64,000 nt of DNA from assembly GCF_020181035.1 (NCBI RefSeq), contig NZ_JAIQYY010000007.1, positions 1 through 64,000 of the forward strand, in the 5' to 3' direction. Below the pieces are notes generated by a model that was not told the DNA's origin, searched no databases, and saw only the letters and a program-made list of their open reading frames with translations. A program made the translations under genes and the position numbers. This DNA comes from Streptomyces sp. CoH27 (GTDB lineage: Bacteria; Actinomycetota; Actinomycetes; Streptomycetales; Streptomycetaceae). Within the stretch, counting starts at the first letter, position 1. The number at the start of each line of letters is the position of its first letter. This document shows positions 18,012 to 26,541 of the stretch, piece by piece.

Positions 18012-18950
18012 TCAGACGCCGACCTCGTCCCCGGCGCCTCTCGCACCCGGAACGGCACCGGGAATCGCGCCCGGAACCGTGGCCGGGATCGTGCACTCCG
18101 CCGGGTCCCCGGCGGGTCCGGCGAGGGCCGCCGCGCGGGCGCGTCGCCGGGCCAGCGGGGTGGCCAGCGCGGTCAGCGCGATGAACGCGGCGATGGTCAG
18201 CAGGACGATCGTCGCACCGGGCGGCACATCCTGGTAGTACGAGGTGATCGTGCCGCTGACGGTCACGGCGATCCCGATCGCGACGGCGATCACGAACGTG
18301 GCGGTGAAGCTGCGGGTGAGCTGCTGGGCCGCCGCCACCGGCACGACCATCAGCGCGGACACCAGCAGCAGGCCGACCACGCGCATGGCGACGGTCACCG
18401 TCACCGCCGCCGTGACCGCCGTCAGCAGGTTCAGCGCGCGCACCGGCAGACCCGTGACCCGGGCGAACTCCTCGTCCTGGCTCACCGCGAACAGCTGGCG
18501 GCGCAGGCCGAGGGTGACCAGCACCACGAACGCGGCCAGCAGACAGATCGAGACGACGTCCGACTGCGACACCGTCGACAACGAGCCGAACAGGTACGAC
18601 GTGAGGTTCGCGTTGGAGCCGCCGGGCGCGAGGTTGATGAACATCACGCCGCCGGCCATGCCGCCGTAGAAGAGCATCGCGAGGGCGATGTCGCCGCGCG
18701 TCCTGCCGTACCAGCGGATCAGTTCCATCAGGACCGCGCCGAGGACGGACACGGCCGTCGCCATCCACACCGGGGAGGTGGAGAGCAGGAAGCCGAGGCC
18801 GACGCCCGTCATGGCCACGTGCCCGATGCCGTCGCCCATCAGGGCCTGACGGCGCTGGACCAGGTAGATGCCGACGGCGGGGGCGGTGATGCCGACCAGG
18901 ACGGCGGCGAGCAGCGCCCGCTGCATGAAGGCGTAGTTCAGGAAGTCCAT
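18012..18950 (-). CDS. znuB: Zinc ABC transporter permease
   Basis: This 312-residue membrane protein of the ABC-3 family has eight or so membrane helices and the hallmark MGDGIGHVAMTGVGLG coupling region near residue 40. It forms the channel for Zn2+ delivered by ZnuA. The ATG overlaps the znuC stop by one base (TGATG). The C-terminal 35 residues, rich in Pro, Ala and Gly, are an extra low-complexity tail. Confidence 0.94.
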   Translation of the reverse strand: MDFLNYAFMQRALLAAVLVGITAPAVGIYLVQRRQALMGDGIGHVAMTGVGLGFLLSTSPVWMATAVSVLGAVLMELIRWYGRTRGDIALAMLFYGGMAGGVMFINLAPGGSNANLTSYLFGSLSTVSQSDVVSICLLAAFVVLVTLGLRRQLFAVSQDEEFARVTGLPVRALNLLTAVTAAVTVTVAMRVVGLLLVSALMVVPVAAAQQLTRSFTATFVIAVAIGIAVTVSGTITSYYQDVPPGATIVLLTIAAFIALTALATPLARRRARAAALAGPAGDPAECTIPATVPGAIPGAVPGARGAGDEVGV

Positions 18951-19720
18951 CAGCTCAGCAGCCCCGTCCGCAGGGATTCGGAACCCGCCGGTGCGTGCGG
19001 GTGTACGTGGTCGTGGCCCGGCAGCGCATGCTGGCCCACGGCCTGCGGCGGCGGGCCGTCGTGCAGCACGCAGCCGTCCCTGAGGACGACCGCCCGGTCG
19101 ATCAGGGGCTCCAGCGGGCCCAGCTCGTGCAGCACGAGCAGGACCGTCGTACCGGCCGCGACCTGGTCCTTCAGTGTCCGGGCGAGGATCTCCTGGCTGG
19201 CCAGGTCGACGCCCGCCATCGGTTCGTCCATGATCAGCAGCTCGGGCTCGGCGACCAGGGCGCGGGCGATCAGCACGCGCTGGTGCTGGCCACCGGAGAG
19301 GGCGTTCACCGAGTCCTTCGCCCGGTCGGCCATGCCGACCAGCTCCAGGGCCCGCCGCACGGCCTCCCGGTCGGCCTTGCGGAAGACGCCGAAGCGGGTG
19401 CGGGACAGCCGGCCCGAGGAGACGATCTCGGTGACCGTCGCCGGGACCCCGCCCGCGGCCGTCGTGCGCTGCGGTACGTAGCCCACGCGCGCCCACTGGC
19501 GGAAGGCGCGGCGCGGGGTGCCGAACAGCTCGATCGTGCCGCCGCTCGTCGGCACCTGGCCGATGATCGTGCGGATCGCGGTGGACTTGCCGGAGCCGTT
19601 GGCGCCGAGCAGCGCGACGACCTCGCCGCGGCCGACGGTGAGGTCGATGCCGCGCAGCACGGGGCGTGCGCCGAGTTCGGCGGTGACCCGGCGCAGGGCT
19701 ATGACGGGCTCACTGGTCAT
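18950..19720 (-). CDS. znuC: Zinc ABC transporter ATP-binding protein
   Basis: The 256-residue ATPase has Walker A GANGSGKST, signature LSGGQHQR and Walker B LLIMDEP. The family energises import of Zn2+ or Mn2+. A histidine-rich C-terminal tail, HALPGHDHVHPHAPAG, may bind zinc. I chose ATG at 19720, which has AGGGGA five bases upstream; an earlier ATG at 19735 would overlap znuA by four bases. Znu operon context and the Zur-type promoter upstream of znuA support the zinc assignment. Confidence 0.93.
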   Translation of the reverse strand: MTSEPVIALRRVTAELGARPVLRGIDLTVGRGEVVALLGANGSGKSTAIRTIIGQVPTSGGTIELFGTPRRAFRQWARVGYVPQRTTAAGGVPATVTEIVSSGRLSRTRFGVFRKADREAVRRALELVGMADRAKDSVNALSGGQHQRVLIARALVAEPELLIMDEPMAGVDLASQEILARTLKDQVAAGTTVLLVLHELGPLEPLIDRAVVLRDGCVLHDGPPPQAVGQHALPGHDHVHPHAPAGSESLRTGLLS

Positions 19721-19731
19721 CTGGTCCCCTG

Positions 19732-20691
19732 TCATTTCGCGCCCAGCGCCTGCTGGAGGGCCTTGAGGTTGGCTTCCTGGACGGAGAAGTAGTCCTTGCC
19801 GCGGGACTTGGCGGTGATGCCCTCGATCGGGTCCAGTACGTCGGTCTTCAGGCCCGCGTCACCCGCGATGGTCTTGGCGGTCTTGTCGCTGACGAGCGTC
19901 TCGTAGAAGACGGTGCTGACGCCGTCGGCCTTGGCCATCGTCTCCAGGTCCTTGACCCGGGCGGCGCTGGGCTCCGACTCGGGGTCGAGGCCGTTGATGG
20001 CCTCCTCGGTCAGGCCGTAGCGCTCGGCGAGGTAGCCGAAGGCGGCGTGGGTGGTGATGAAGACCTTGTTCTTCGTGTGGGCCAGGCCGTCCTTGAACTG
20101 CTGGTCCAGGTCGTTCAGCCGCTTCACCAGGGCCGCGGTGTTCTTCTTGTAGTCGGCCGCGTTCTTGGGGTCCGCCTTCTCGAAGGCGGCGCCGACGCCC
20201 TGGGCGACCTGGGCGTAGCGGACCGGGTCGAGCCAGAGGTGCGGGTCCTTGCCGCCGGACTCCGCGCCGGTGTGGGTGTCGTGCGCGGCCGCGTGTCCGC
20301 CGACCTCGTTGCCGTGCTCCTCCAGCGTGGTCAGGGAGGCCGCGTCGATCTTGGTCTTGACCGGGGACTGGGCCACCGCGTCGTCGACGGAGGGCTGGAG
20401 GTTCTTCAGGTACAGGACCGCGTCGGAGTCCTGGAGCTGCGCGATCTGCTTCGGGCTGATCTCCAGGTCGTGGGGTTCCTGGCCGGGGGAGGTGAGACTG
20501 GTGACGTGGACGTGCCCGCCGCCGATCTGCTCGGCCAGGAAGGCCATGGGATAGAAGGACGCGACGACGTCGAACGTGCCGTTGCCCGCCGCGTTCGCCT
20601 TGTCGCCGGAGCAGGCGGTGAGAGTGCCGAGGCCGAGGGCGGTCACGGCGGTGATCGCGGCGGCGGGTATGAGGCGTCGTCGTACGTTCAT
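19732..20691 (-). CDS. znuA: Zinc ABC transporter substrate-binding lipoprotein
   Basis: The 319-residue cluster A-I binding protein has a lipoprotein signal peptide ending at LTACS. An N-terminal lobe follows, with a histidine-rich flexible loop (HGNEVGGHAAAHDTHTG), then the HLWLDP metal-binding region and a second lobe with FITTHAAFGYLAERYG and FYETLVSDK. The metal-ligand histidines and the loop indicate zinc specificity. ATG at 20691 was preferred over upstream codons because the promoter spacing places the transcript start at this codon, so the message is probably leaderless. Zur boxes overlap the promoter. Confidence 0.93.
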   Translation of the reverse strand: MNVRRRLIPAAAITAVTALGLGTLTACSGDKANAAGNGTFDVVASFYPMAFLAEQIGGGHVHVTSLTSPGQEPHDLEISPKQIAQLQDSDAVLYLKNLQPSVDDAVAQSPVKTKIDAASLTTLEEHGNEVGGHAAAHDTHTGAESGGKDPHLWLDPVRYAQVAQGVGAAFEKADPKNAADYKKNTAALVKRLNDLDQQFKDGLAHTKNKVFITTHAAFGYLAERYGLTEEAINGLDPESEPSAARVKDLETMAKADGVSTVFYETLVSDKTAKTIAGDAGLKTDVLDPIEGITAKSRGKDYFSVQEANLKALQQALGAK

Positions 20692-20728
20692 GACAGTCAT
20701 TTTCAACAAATATGGAAACCGTTGTCAA
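20691..20728 (-). promoter_or_regulatory. znuA promoter with two Zur-box-like sites
   Basis: Read on the minus strand, TTGACA (20723-20728) and GAAAAT (20699-20704) are 18 bases apart and form a sigma-70-type promoter. Two 15-bp imperfect palindromes overlap it: TGGAAACCGTTGTCA at 20713-20727 and TGACAGTCATTTTCA at 20691-20705. Both resemble the Streptomyces Zur box. Zur with zinc bound here would block transcription of the znu operon. Confidence 0.75.
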
Positions 20729-20841
20729 CAAAGCTGCTGAGCGGTACCGATTTGGTTGAGGGGGAGTCCCCGCCGGTACCCTGAATCATTCGCTGGAAGC
20801 ATCTCGCTTCAACGCCCGTCGTCGTTAATGAAGAGAGCACC

Positions 20842-22224
20842 GTGGCCGCCGACAAGATCGACACCATCGTCAGCCTGAGCAAGCGCCGTGGCTTCGTTTT
20901 CCCGTGCAGTGAGATCTACGGCGGACAGCGTGCCGCCTGGGACTACGGACCGCTGGGTGTCGAGCTCAAGGAGAACATCAAGCGCCAGTGGTGGCGCTAC
21001 ATGGTGACGTCGCGCGAGGACGTGGTCGGTATCGACTCGTCCGTCATCCTGGCCTCCGAGGTCTGGGTCGCCTCCGGCCACGTCGCCACCTTCACGGACC
21101 CGCTGACCGAGTGCACCGCGTGTCACAAGCGGTTCCGCGCGGACCACCTGGAAGAGGCGTACGAGGAGAAGAAGGGCCACGCCCCGGCGAACGGCCTCGC
21201 CGACATCAACTGCCCGAACTGCGGCAACAAGGGCCAGTTCACCGAGCCCAAGCAGTTCTCGGGTCTGCTGTCGACGCACCTCGGCCCGACCCAGGACACC
21301 GGCTCGGTCGCGTACCTGCGCCCCGAGACCGCCCAGGGTATCTTCACCAACTTCGCCCAGGTGCAGACCACTTCGCGCCGCAAGCCGCCGTTCGGCATCG
21401 CGCAGATGGGCAAGTCCTTCCGCAACGAGATCACGCCCGGCAACTTCATCTTCCGCACCCGCGAGTTCGAGCAGATGGAGATGGAATTCTTCGTCAAGCC
21501 GGGCGAGGACGAGCAGTGGCAGGAATACTGGATGGAGCAGCGCTGGAACTGGTACCGCGGCCTGGGTCTCCGTGAGGAGAACATGCGCTGGTACGAGCAC
21601 CCCAAGGAGAAGCTCTCCCACTACTCCAAGCGCACCGCCGACATCGAGTACCGCTTCCAGTTCGGCGGCAGCGAGTGGGGCGAGCTGGAGGGTGTCGCCA
21701 ACCGCACCGACTACGACCTCAGCGCTCACTCCAAGGCCTCCGGCCAGGACCTCTCCTACTTCGACCAGGAGGCCGGCGAGCGCTGGACGCCGTACGTCAT
21801 CGAGCCGGCGGCGGGTGTCGGCCGGACGATGCTGGCGTTCCTGCTCGACGCCTACGTCGAGGACGAGGCGCCGAACGCCAAGGGCAAGATGGAGAAGCGT
21901 ACGGTGCTGCGCCTGGACCACCGCCTGGCCCCGGTGAAGGTCGCGGTCCTGCCGCTGTCCCGCAACCCGGAGCTGTCCCCGAAGGCCAAGGGTCTCGCCC
22001 AGGCACTCCGTCAGAACTGGAACATCGAGTTCGACGACGCCGGCGCCATCGGCCGCCGTTACCGCCGCCAGGACGAGATCGGTACGCCGTACTGCGTGAC
22101 CGTCGACTTCGACACGCTTGAGGACAACGCCGTCACCGTGCGTGAGCGTGACTCGATGAAGCAGGAGCGCGTGTCGCTGGACCAGATCGAGGGCTACCTC
22201 GCCCAGCGCCTCATCGGCGCCTAG
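20842..22224 (+). CDS. glyS: Glycine--tRNA ligase
   Basis: This class II synthetase charges tRNA-Gly. The 460-residue product has the N-terminal [19 protein letters not shown] and [13 protein letters not shown], and a zinc-like insertion with CTACH and CPNCG. It also has motif 2 [25 protein letters not shown] and motif 3 near VGRTMLAFL, and a C-terminal anticodon-binding domain. GTG is the start. A possible promoter, TTGGTT (20752-20757) and TACCCT (20777-20782), lies upstream, and the divergent znuA shares the intergenic region. A perfect hairpin terminator follows. Confidence 0.97.
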   Translation: MAADKIDTIVSLSKRRGFVFPCSEIYGGQRAAWDYGPLGVELKENIKRQWWRYMVTSREDVVGIDSSVILASEVWVASGHVATFTDPLTECTACHKRFRADHLEEAYEEKKGHAPANGLADINCPNCGNKGQFTEPKQFSGLLSTHLGPTQDTGSVAYLRPETAQGIFTNFAQVQTTSRRKPPFGIAQMGKSFRNEITPGNFIFRTREFEQMEMEFFVKPGEDEQWQEYWMEQRWNWYRGLGLREENMRWYEHPKEKLSHYSKRTADIEYRFQFGGSEWGELEGVANRTDYDLSAHSKASGQDLSYFDQEAGERWTPYVIEPAAGVGRTMLAFLLDAYVEDEAPNAKGKMEKRTVLRLDHRLAPVKVAVLPLSRNPELSPKAKGLAQALRQNWNIEFDDAGAIGRRYRRQDEIGTPYCVTVDFDTLEDNAVTVRERDSMKQERVSLDQIEGYLAQRLIGA

Positions 22225-22247
22225 TCCGCCTAGTCACACCGCACCGG

Positions 22248-22287
22248 AAGCCGGGCGAGCTGAATCCGTTCAGCTCGCCCGGCTTTT
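22248..22287 (+). terminator. glyS rho-independent terminator
   Basis: A perfect 17-bp stem runs from AAGCCGGGCGAGCTGAA (22248-22264) to its complement at 22269-22285, with a TCCG loop and a TTTT run to 22287. Confidence 0.92.
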
Positions 22288-22315
22288 GTGTGCCCTGCGG
22301 ATGACAAAGTTGGAG

Positions 22316-22337
22316 TGACAGATATTGAAATCTGTCA
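22316..22337. promoter_or_regulatory. Perfect 8-bp inverted repeat before the reductase (TetR operator candidate)
   Basis: TGACAGAT (22316-22323) and ATCTGTCA (22330-22337) flank the spacer ATTGAA. The length and symmetry fit a TetR-family operator, and a TetR gene follows the reductase. It lies 22 bases before the reductase start. Confidence 0.65.
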
Positions 22338-22359
22338 GTCGTCATGGCAAGGTGAAGGC

Positions 22360-23382
22360 ATGACGATGCGAACCCGAAACCTCGGCACCACCGGTCCTGC
22401 CGTCTCCGCCCTCGGCCTCGGCTGCATGGGCATGTCCGCGCTGTACGGCGACGCCGACCGCGCGGAGTCGATCGCGACCATCCACGCCGCCCTGGAGGCG
22501 GGCATCACGCTCCTCGACACCGGCGACTTCTACGCCATGGGGCACAACGAGATGCTGATCGGCGAGGCCCTGCGCAGCGCCCCGGCCGCCCTGCGCGAGA
22601 AGGCGCTGACCAGCGTGAAGTTCGGTGCCCTGCGCGACCCGGAGGGCAACTGGATCGGCTACGACGGCCGCCCGGCCGCCGTGAAGAACTTCGCCGCCTA
22701 CTCCCTGCAGCGCCTCGGCGTCGACCACATCGACGTCTACCGGATCGCCCGCCTCGACCCGGACGTCCCCATCGAGGAGACCGTCGGCGCGATCGCGGAA
22801 CTGATCGAGAAGGGGTACGTCCGGCACATCGGCCTCAGCGAGGTCGGCGCCGACACCATCCGCCGGGCCGCCGCCACCGCCCCGATCGCCGACCTGCAGA
22901 TCGAGTACTCGCTGATCAGCCGGGGCATCGAGCAGGAGATCCTGCCGACCGTCCGCGAGCTGGGCATCGGGATCACGGCGTACGGCGTGCTCTCCCGCGG
23001 CCTGATCTCCGGCCACTTCACCCAGGACCGGCAGCTGGCCGCGAACGACTTCCGCGCCCACTCGCCCCGCTTCCAGGGCGAGAACCTCCAGCACAACCTG
23101 AACCTGGTCGAGGCCCTGCGCAAGATCGCCGAGCAGAAGGGTGCGACGGTCGCCCAGACCGCCATCGCCTGGGTGCTGGCCCAGAGCCCTCGGCACGACA
23201 CGGACATCGTGCCGCTCGTCGGCGCCCGTACCCGCGAGCGGCTGAGCGAATCGCTCGGCGCGCTGGACGTCACCCTGGACGCGGCCGACCTGGCGGCGAT
23301 CGAGGAGGCCGTACCGGCGGACGCGGCGGCCGGGGACCGCTACCCGACCGCGCAGATGGCCATGCTCGACAGCGAGCGCTGA
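22360..23382 (+). CDS. Aldo/keto reductase
   Basis: The 340-residue product is a NADPH-dependent aldo/keto reductase of the YhdN/AKR13-like type. Its TIM barrel begins with TRNLGTTGPAVSALGLGCMGMSALYG. It carries LLDTGDFYAMGHNE (catalytic Asp and Tyr) and a lysine strand TSVKFGALR. The usual catalytic histidine position is replaced in an ARLDP-type segment (YRIARLDPDVPIEE), a variant seen in this subfamily. AAGGTGAAGG precedes the ATG. The substrate is unknown. The TetR gene 40 bases downstream and the inverted repeat upstream suggest that the pair forms one regulatory unit. Confidence 0.9.
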   Translation: MTMRTRNLGTTGPAVSALGLGCMGMSALYGDADRAESIATIHAALEAGITLLDTGDFYAMGHNEMLIGEALRSAPAALREKALTSVKFGALRDPEGNWIGYDGRPAAVKNFAAYSLQRLGVDHIDVYRIARLDPDVPIEETVGAIAELIEKGYVRHIGLSEVGADTIRRAAATAPIADLQIEYSLISRGIEQEILPTVRELGIGITAYGVLSRGLISGHFTQDRQLAANDFRAHSPRFQGENLQHNLNLVEALRKIAEQKGATVAQTAIAWVLAQSPRHDTDIVPLVGARTRERLSESLGALDVTLDAADLAAIEEAVPADAAAGDRYPTAQMAMLDSER

Positions 23383-23422
23383 GCGGACAAGCGGGTGCCG
23401 ACCATGACGTACGGTCTATGAC

Positions 23423-24019
23423 ATGGCACCGACCAGCGAGACCCTGACCGCCGAGCGCATCCTCGAAGCCACCGAGGAGGTGCTGCGCCGTCACGGCCCG
23501 GCCAAGGCCACGGTGGTCGACGTGGCCCGCGCGCTCGGCGTCAGCCATGGCAGTGTCTACCGGCACTTCCGCACCAAGGCGGCGCTGCGCGAGGCGGTCA
23601 CCAAGCGCTGGCTGGACCGGACGTCCGAGAGGCTCGCCGGGATCGTGGAGACCGGCGGGAGTCCGGAGGAGCGGCTGCGGGCGTGGCTCGCGGCGCTGTT
23701 CGAGGCCAAGCGGCACAAGGCGGGTGACGACCCCGAGCTGTTCGCGACGTACACGGTGCTGGCGGACGAGAACGGCGCGGCGGTCGGCGAGCACATCGCC
23801 GACCTGACCGGACAGCTGACCCGGATCATCACGGCAGGGGCCGGGTCGGGCACCTTCGAGGTGTCCGACCCGGCCGCCGCGGCTCGTGCCGTCTTCCAGG
23901 CCACCGGCCGTTTCCATGACCCCTGTTACGCCCGGGAGTGGATCCGCCCCGGCGTGGACGAGGAGTTCACGGCCGTCGTGGACCTGCTGCTGAGGGGACT
24001 CAGCTCACCGTCACCGTGA
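23423..24019 (+). CDS. TetR/AcrR-family regulator
   Basis: The 198-residue regulator has an N-terminal helix-turn-helix with TVVDVARALGVSHGSVYRHFRTK (about residues 30-55) and a variable ligand-binding C-terminal domain. It lies just downstream of the aldo/keto reductase and probably represses it through the inverted repeat at 22316-22337. Its last 20 bases overlap the 3' end of the convergent secreted protein gene. The ligand is not predictable. Confidence 0.9.
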   Translation: MAPTSETLTAERILEATEEVLRRHGPAKATVVDVARALGVSHGSVYRHFRTKAALREAVTKRWLDRTSERLAGIVETGGSPEERLRAWLAALFEAKRHKAGDDPELFATYTVLADENGAAVGEHIADLTGQLTRIITAGAGSGTFEVSDPAAAARAVFQATGRFHDPCYAREWIRPGVDEEFTAVVDLLLRGLSSPSP

Positions 24020-24476
24020 CGGTGTTCGAGATGACCTTGCCGACCTTGCCGGCCCTGGTCAGGCTCGCTACCCGCACCGTCTCGGTGCCCTTGGTCGTGA
24101 ACTTGGTGGAGATGGCGAACGAACTGCCCGTCTTCACCTTGCCGGTGGCGCCGAGGGCGGTCCACTTGCCGTTCTTCAGGTGCTGGAGCAGCAGCGGAGA
24201 GCCGACCTTCAGGCCCTTGGTGCGGCCGCGGAACACCACGGTCTGTCCGGCCTTCGCCGAGGTCGGCCTCGCCGTGAGGCTGATCGAAGCCGCCGTGGAC
24301 GTCGGCATGGGCACGGGCTTGTGCGTCGCGGTCATCGTCGGCGACGCGGTCGTCGTGGGCGTGGGACTCGGCTTGGCGTCCGCGGCGAGGGCTCCGGCCG
24401 TACCGGTCGACAGCAGCGCGGCGGACAGGGTGCCGGCTGCGAGCGCTCGGGCGCGACGGCTCCGGGTGAAGCTCAT
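24000..24476 (-). CDS. Secreted hypothetical protein
   Basis: This 158-residue protein has a Sec signal peptide (MSFTRSRRARALAAGTLSA, cleavage near GALAADA). A Pro/Thr/Ser-rich linker (about 35-65) and a beta-strand-rich domain of about 90 residues with Thr-rich ends follow. The domain resembles immunoglobulin-like adhesion or carbohydrate-associated folds, but no family is certain. GGAG lies upstream of the ATG. It is convergent with and overlaps the TetR gene by 20 bases. The function is unknown. Confidence 0.6.
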   Translation of the reverse strand: MSFTRSRRARALAAGTLSAALLSTGTAGALAADAKPSPTPTTTASPTMTATHKPVPMPTSTAASISLTARPTSAKAGQTVVFRGRTKGLKVGSPLLLQHLKNGKWTALGATGKVKTGSSFAISTKFTTKGTETVRVASLTRAGKVGKVISNTVTVTVS

Positions 24477-24692
24477 GTGGGTCTCCTGTTGGTGGGAGTT
24501 CCCCCCTGGTCGCGAGCGGGGCCCGTTCAGGCCTGCTCGCGACATCCAGGCTGGCCCGAGTCCGGCGGCGCGGCATGTCGAAATCCGTTGAAATGTCTAC
24601 TGATTTCGGCGAATCCGCAGGCAGGACAACGTTTTCCCGGATGTTGGTTTTGCCTGTTTCTTACCTGAGCGCTCATGGATGGTCACCGAGGG

Positions 24693-24908
24693 TCACCGCG
24701 GCAGAGTCGCCGGATCGACCGTCGCCTGGTGGGCCTCGGTCAGATGCTCCTCGGCCTTCAGCCAGGGCAGGAACTGCGCGCTCCGGCGCCAGCCGCAGGT
24801 GTCGCACCGGATCACGCGCTGCACTCCGGTGCGCTCCACCCGTACGACGTGCTCCCGGCCGTGCCGGTCCCAGCGGCTGACCTTGCTCGTACTGCTGCCC
24901 CGCGCCAT
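24693..24908 (-). CDS. Small zinc-finger-like hypothetical protein
   Basis: The 71-residue product has an N-terminal basic strand region (WDRHGREHVVRVERTGVQ), then CDTCGWRR and a downstream EEHLTEAHQA. The Cys pair with a later His pair suggests a small zinc-binding or DNA-binding fold. AGGAGG lies about five bases before the ATG, and a GTG one codon earlier is an alternative. I do not recognise a function. The gene stands alone between a secreted protein and an MFS transporter. Confidence 0.55.
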   Translation of the reverse strand: MARGSSTSKVSRWDRHGREHVVRVERTGVQRVIRCDTCGWRRSAQFLPWLKAEEHLTEAHQATVDPATLPR

Positions 24909-25012
24909 CACGCCTCCTCGCGCCCCGCCACATCCCGACCGGAGGGAGTGTGCAGCACAACGAACATCAACAGGGGGAGATTCACCGGCGGTTGGCCGAG
25001 CCTGCCCGGAGC

Positions 25013-26440
25013 TCAGCGGACCTCGCGCGGCAGCCGCAGGCTCAGCAGGCCCGTCAGCACGACCCCGGCCAGCTGCACCAGCAGCGTCGTGACCAGGGCG
25101 TCCCGCATGCCCTGGTGCGGTACGAGGGTGAGGAACAGGGTGCCCAGGGTGGCCACGCCCAGGGCGAGCGAGGACTGCTGAGTGGTGACCATCACACCGC
25201 TGCCGACCCCGGCGCGGGCCGACGGCACCTCGGACAGCACGATCCGCATCACATTGGGCAGTTGGAGCGCCTGCCCGGCACCGGCCACGGCCACGCCCGG
25301 CAGCAGCGAGACGAAGCCCAGGTGCGGCCAGTCACGCCACACGGTCAGCACGATCAGCAGCACACCCACGCCCTGGACCGCGGACCCGGCTGTGATCACC
25401 CGGGTGCCGTGCCGGGCGATCAGCCGGGGCCCGGCGAGCGAGACGAACAGGAACGCCACAGCCATCGGCGCGAGCGCGAGTCCGGCCGGCACCGGACCGA
25501 GCCGGGCGCCCTGCTGCAACGCCAGCGCGATGACGAACATGAACCCACTGAATCCGATGGAGAACGGCAGGATCAGCACCAGACCGCGCCGCAGTGAGGC
25601 CAGCGCCAGCAGGCTCGGCGGCACCAGCGGGGTCCGGCCCGCCCGGTCGGCCCGCCGCTCCACCGCCCAGAACGCACCGGCGGCGAACGGGAACGCGGCC
25701 AGCGACAGCCACGTCCACAGCGGCCAGCCCGCCGCCCGGCCCTCGGTGAGCGGGGCGAGCAGCGTCAGCAGGGACACCGCGAGCAGCACGGTGCCGGGGC
25801 CGTCGACGGGCTCGGGACGCTGCGAGCGGGTCTCCGGTACGACGCGCAGGGCGAGGACGTACCCCACCACGACGACCGGCACGTTGACGAGGAACACCGA
25901 CCGCCAGCCGGTCCCGGCGATGTCGGCGGCGACGAGGACCCCGCCGAGTATCTGCCCGGCCACCATGGCGAGTCCGGCGGTGGCCCCGTACAGACTCATG
26001 GCCTTCGCGCGGCGCGCACCGCTCGTGGTGGCCTGGATGGTGGCGAGCACCTGCGGCAGCATCGCGGCGGCCGACGCGCCCTGCGCGATCCGCGCCGCCA
26101 CCAGGGTCCAGGCGTCGGGCGCCACCCCGCAGGCCAGCGAGGTCAGCCCGAACGCGGCCATTCCGCCGAGGAACAGCCGGCGCCGCCCGAACAGGTCCCC
26201 GAGCCGCCCGCCGAGCACGAGCAGCACGGCGTACGCGACGCCGTACCCGGCGACGACCAGCTCCAGCACGGCCTCGCTCGCGGCGAGATCGCGGCCGATG
26301 GTCGGCAGGGCGACATTGACGATGAAGAAGTCGATCAGCGGCAGCGCCGCGGCCAGCAGGACGGTGAACAGCCCGAGCCCGCCGAGTGCGGGCGGCGCGG
26401 CCGTCGTACGGACGGCCCGGGTGGTGACGGTCTCACTCAT
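25013..26440 (-). CDS. MFS multidrug efflux transporter (DHA2, EmrB/QacA type)
   Basis: This 475-residue protein has fourteen predicted membrane segments. Motif A-like LGGRLGDLFGRRRLFLGG follows the second helix, and the N-terminal VNVALPTIGRDL is typical of drug:H+ antiporters. It would export drugs or toxic metabolites. ATG at 26440 is followed by SETVTTRAVRT, and the family domain begins about residue 20. The divergent XRE regulator (26542-27438) and the inverted repeat between them suggest direct control. Confidence 0.9.
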   Translation of the reverse strand: MSETVTTRAVRTTAAPPALGGLGLFTVLLAAALPLIDFFIVNVALPTIGRDLAASEAVLELVVAGYGVAYAVLLVLGGRLGDLFGRRRLFLGGMAAFGLTSLACGVAPDAWTLVAARIAQGASAAAMLPQVLATIQATTSGARRAKAMSLYGATAGLAMVAGQILGGVLVAADIAGTGWRSVFLVNVPVVVVGYVLALRVVPETRSQRPEPVDGPGTVLLAVSLLTLLAPLTEGRAAGWPLWTWLSLAAFPFAAGAFWAVERRADRAGRTPLVPPSLLALASLRRGLVLILPFSIGFSGFMFVIALALQQGARLGPVPAGLALAPMAVAFLFVSLAGPRLIARHGTRVITAGSAVQGVGVLLIVLTVWRDWPHLGFVSLLPGVAVAGAGQALQLPNVMRIVLSEVPSARAGVGSGVMVTTQQSSLALGVATLGTLFLTLVPHQGMRDALVTTLLVQLAGVVLTGLLSLRLPREVR

Positions 26441-26467
26441 GTCCCCGAGCCTGCGCCGCCGCCCAGA

Positions 26468-26522
26468 CTGGTACCAGAGTCTCTTCATCCTGGTAGCAGA
26501 AGTACCTGGCAACAGGATGAAG
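26468..26522. promoter_or_regulatory. Intergenic inverted repeats between the MFS and XRE genes
   Basis: A 10-bp palindrome CTGGTACCAG lies at 26468-26477. A longer pair follows, CTTCATCCTG (26483-26492) and CAGGATGAAG (26513-26522), perfect and separated by 20 bases. The region is only about 100 bases and serves both divergent genes, so these are likely operator sites for the XRE protein. Confidence 0.6.
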
Positions 26523-26541
26523 TACACGGCACCCTGGACCC

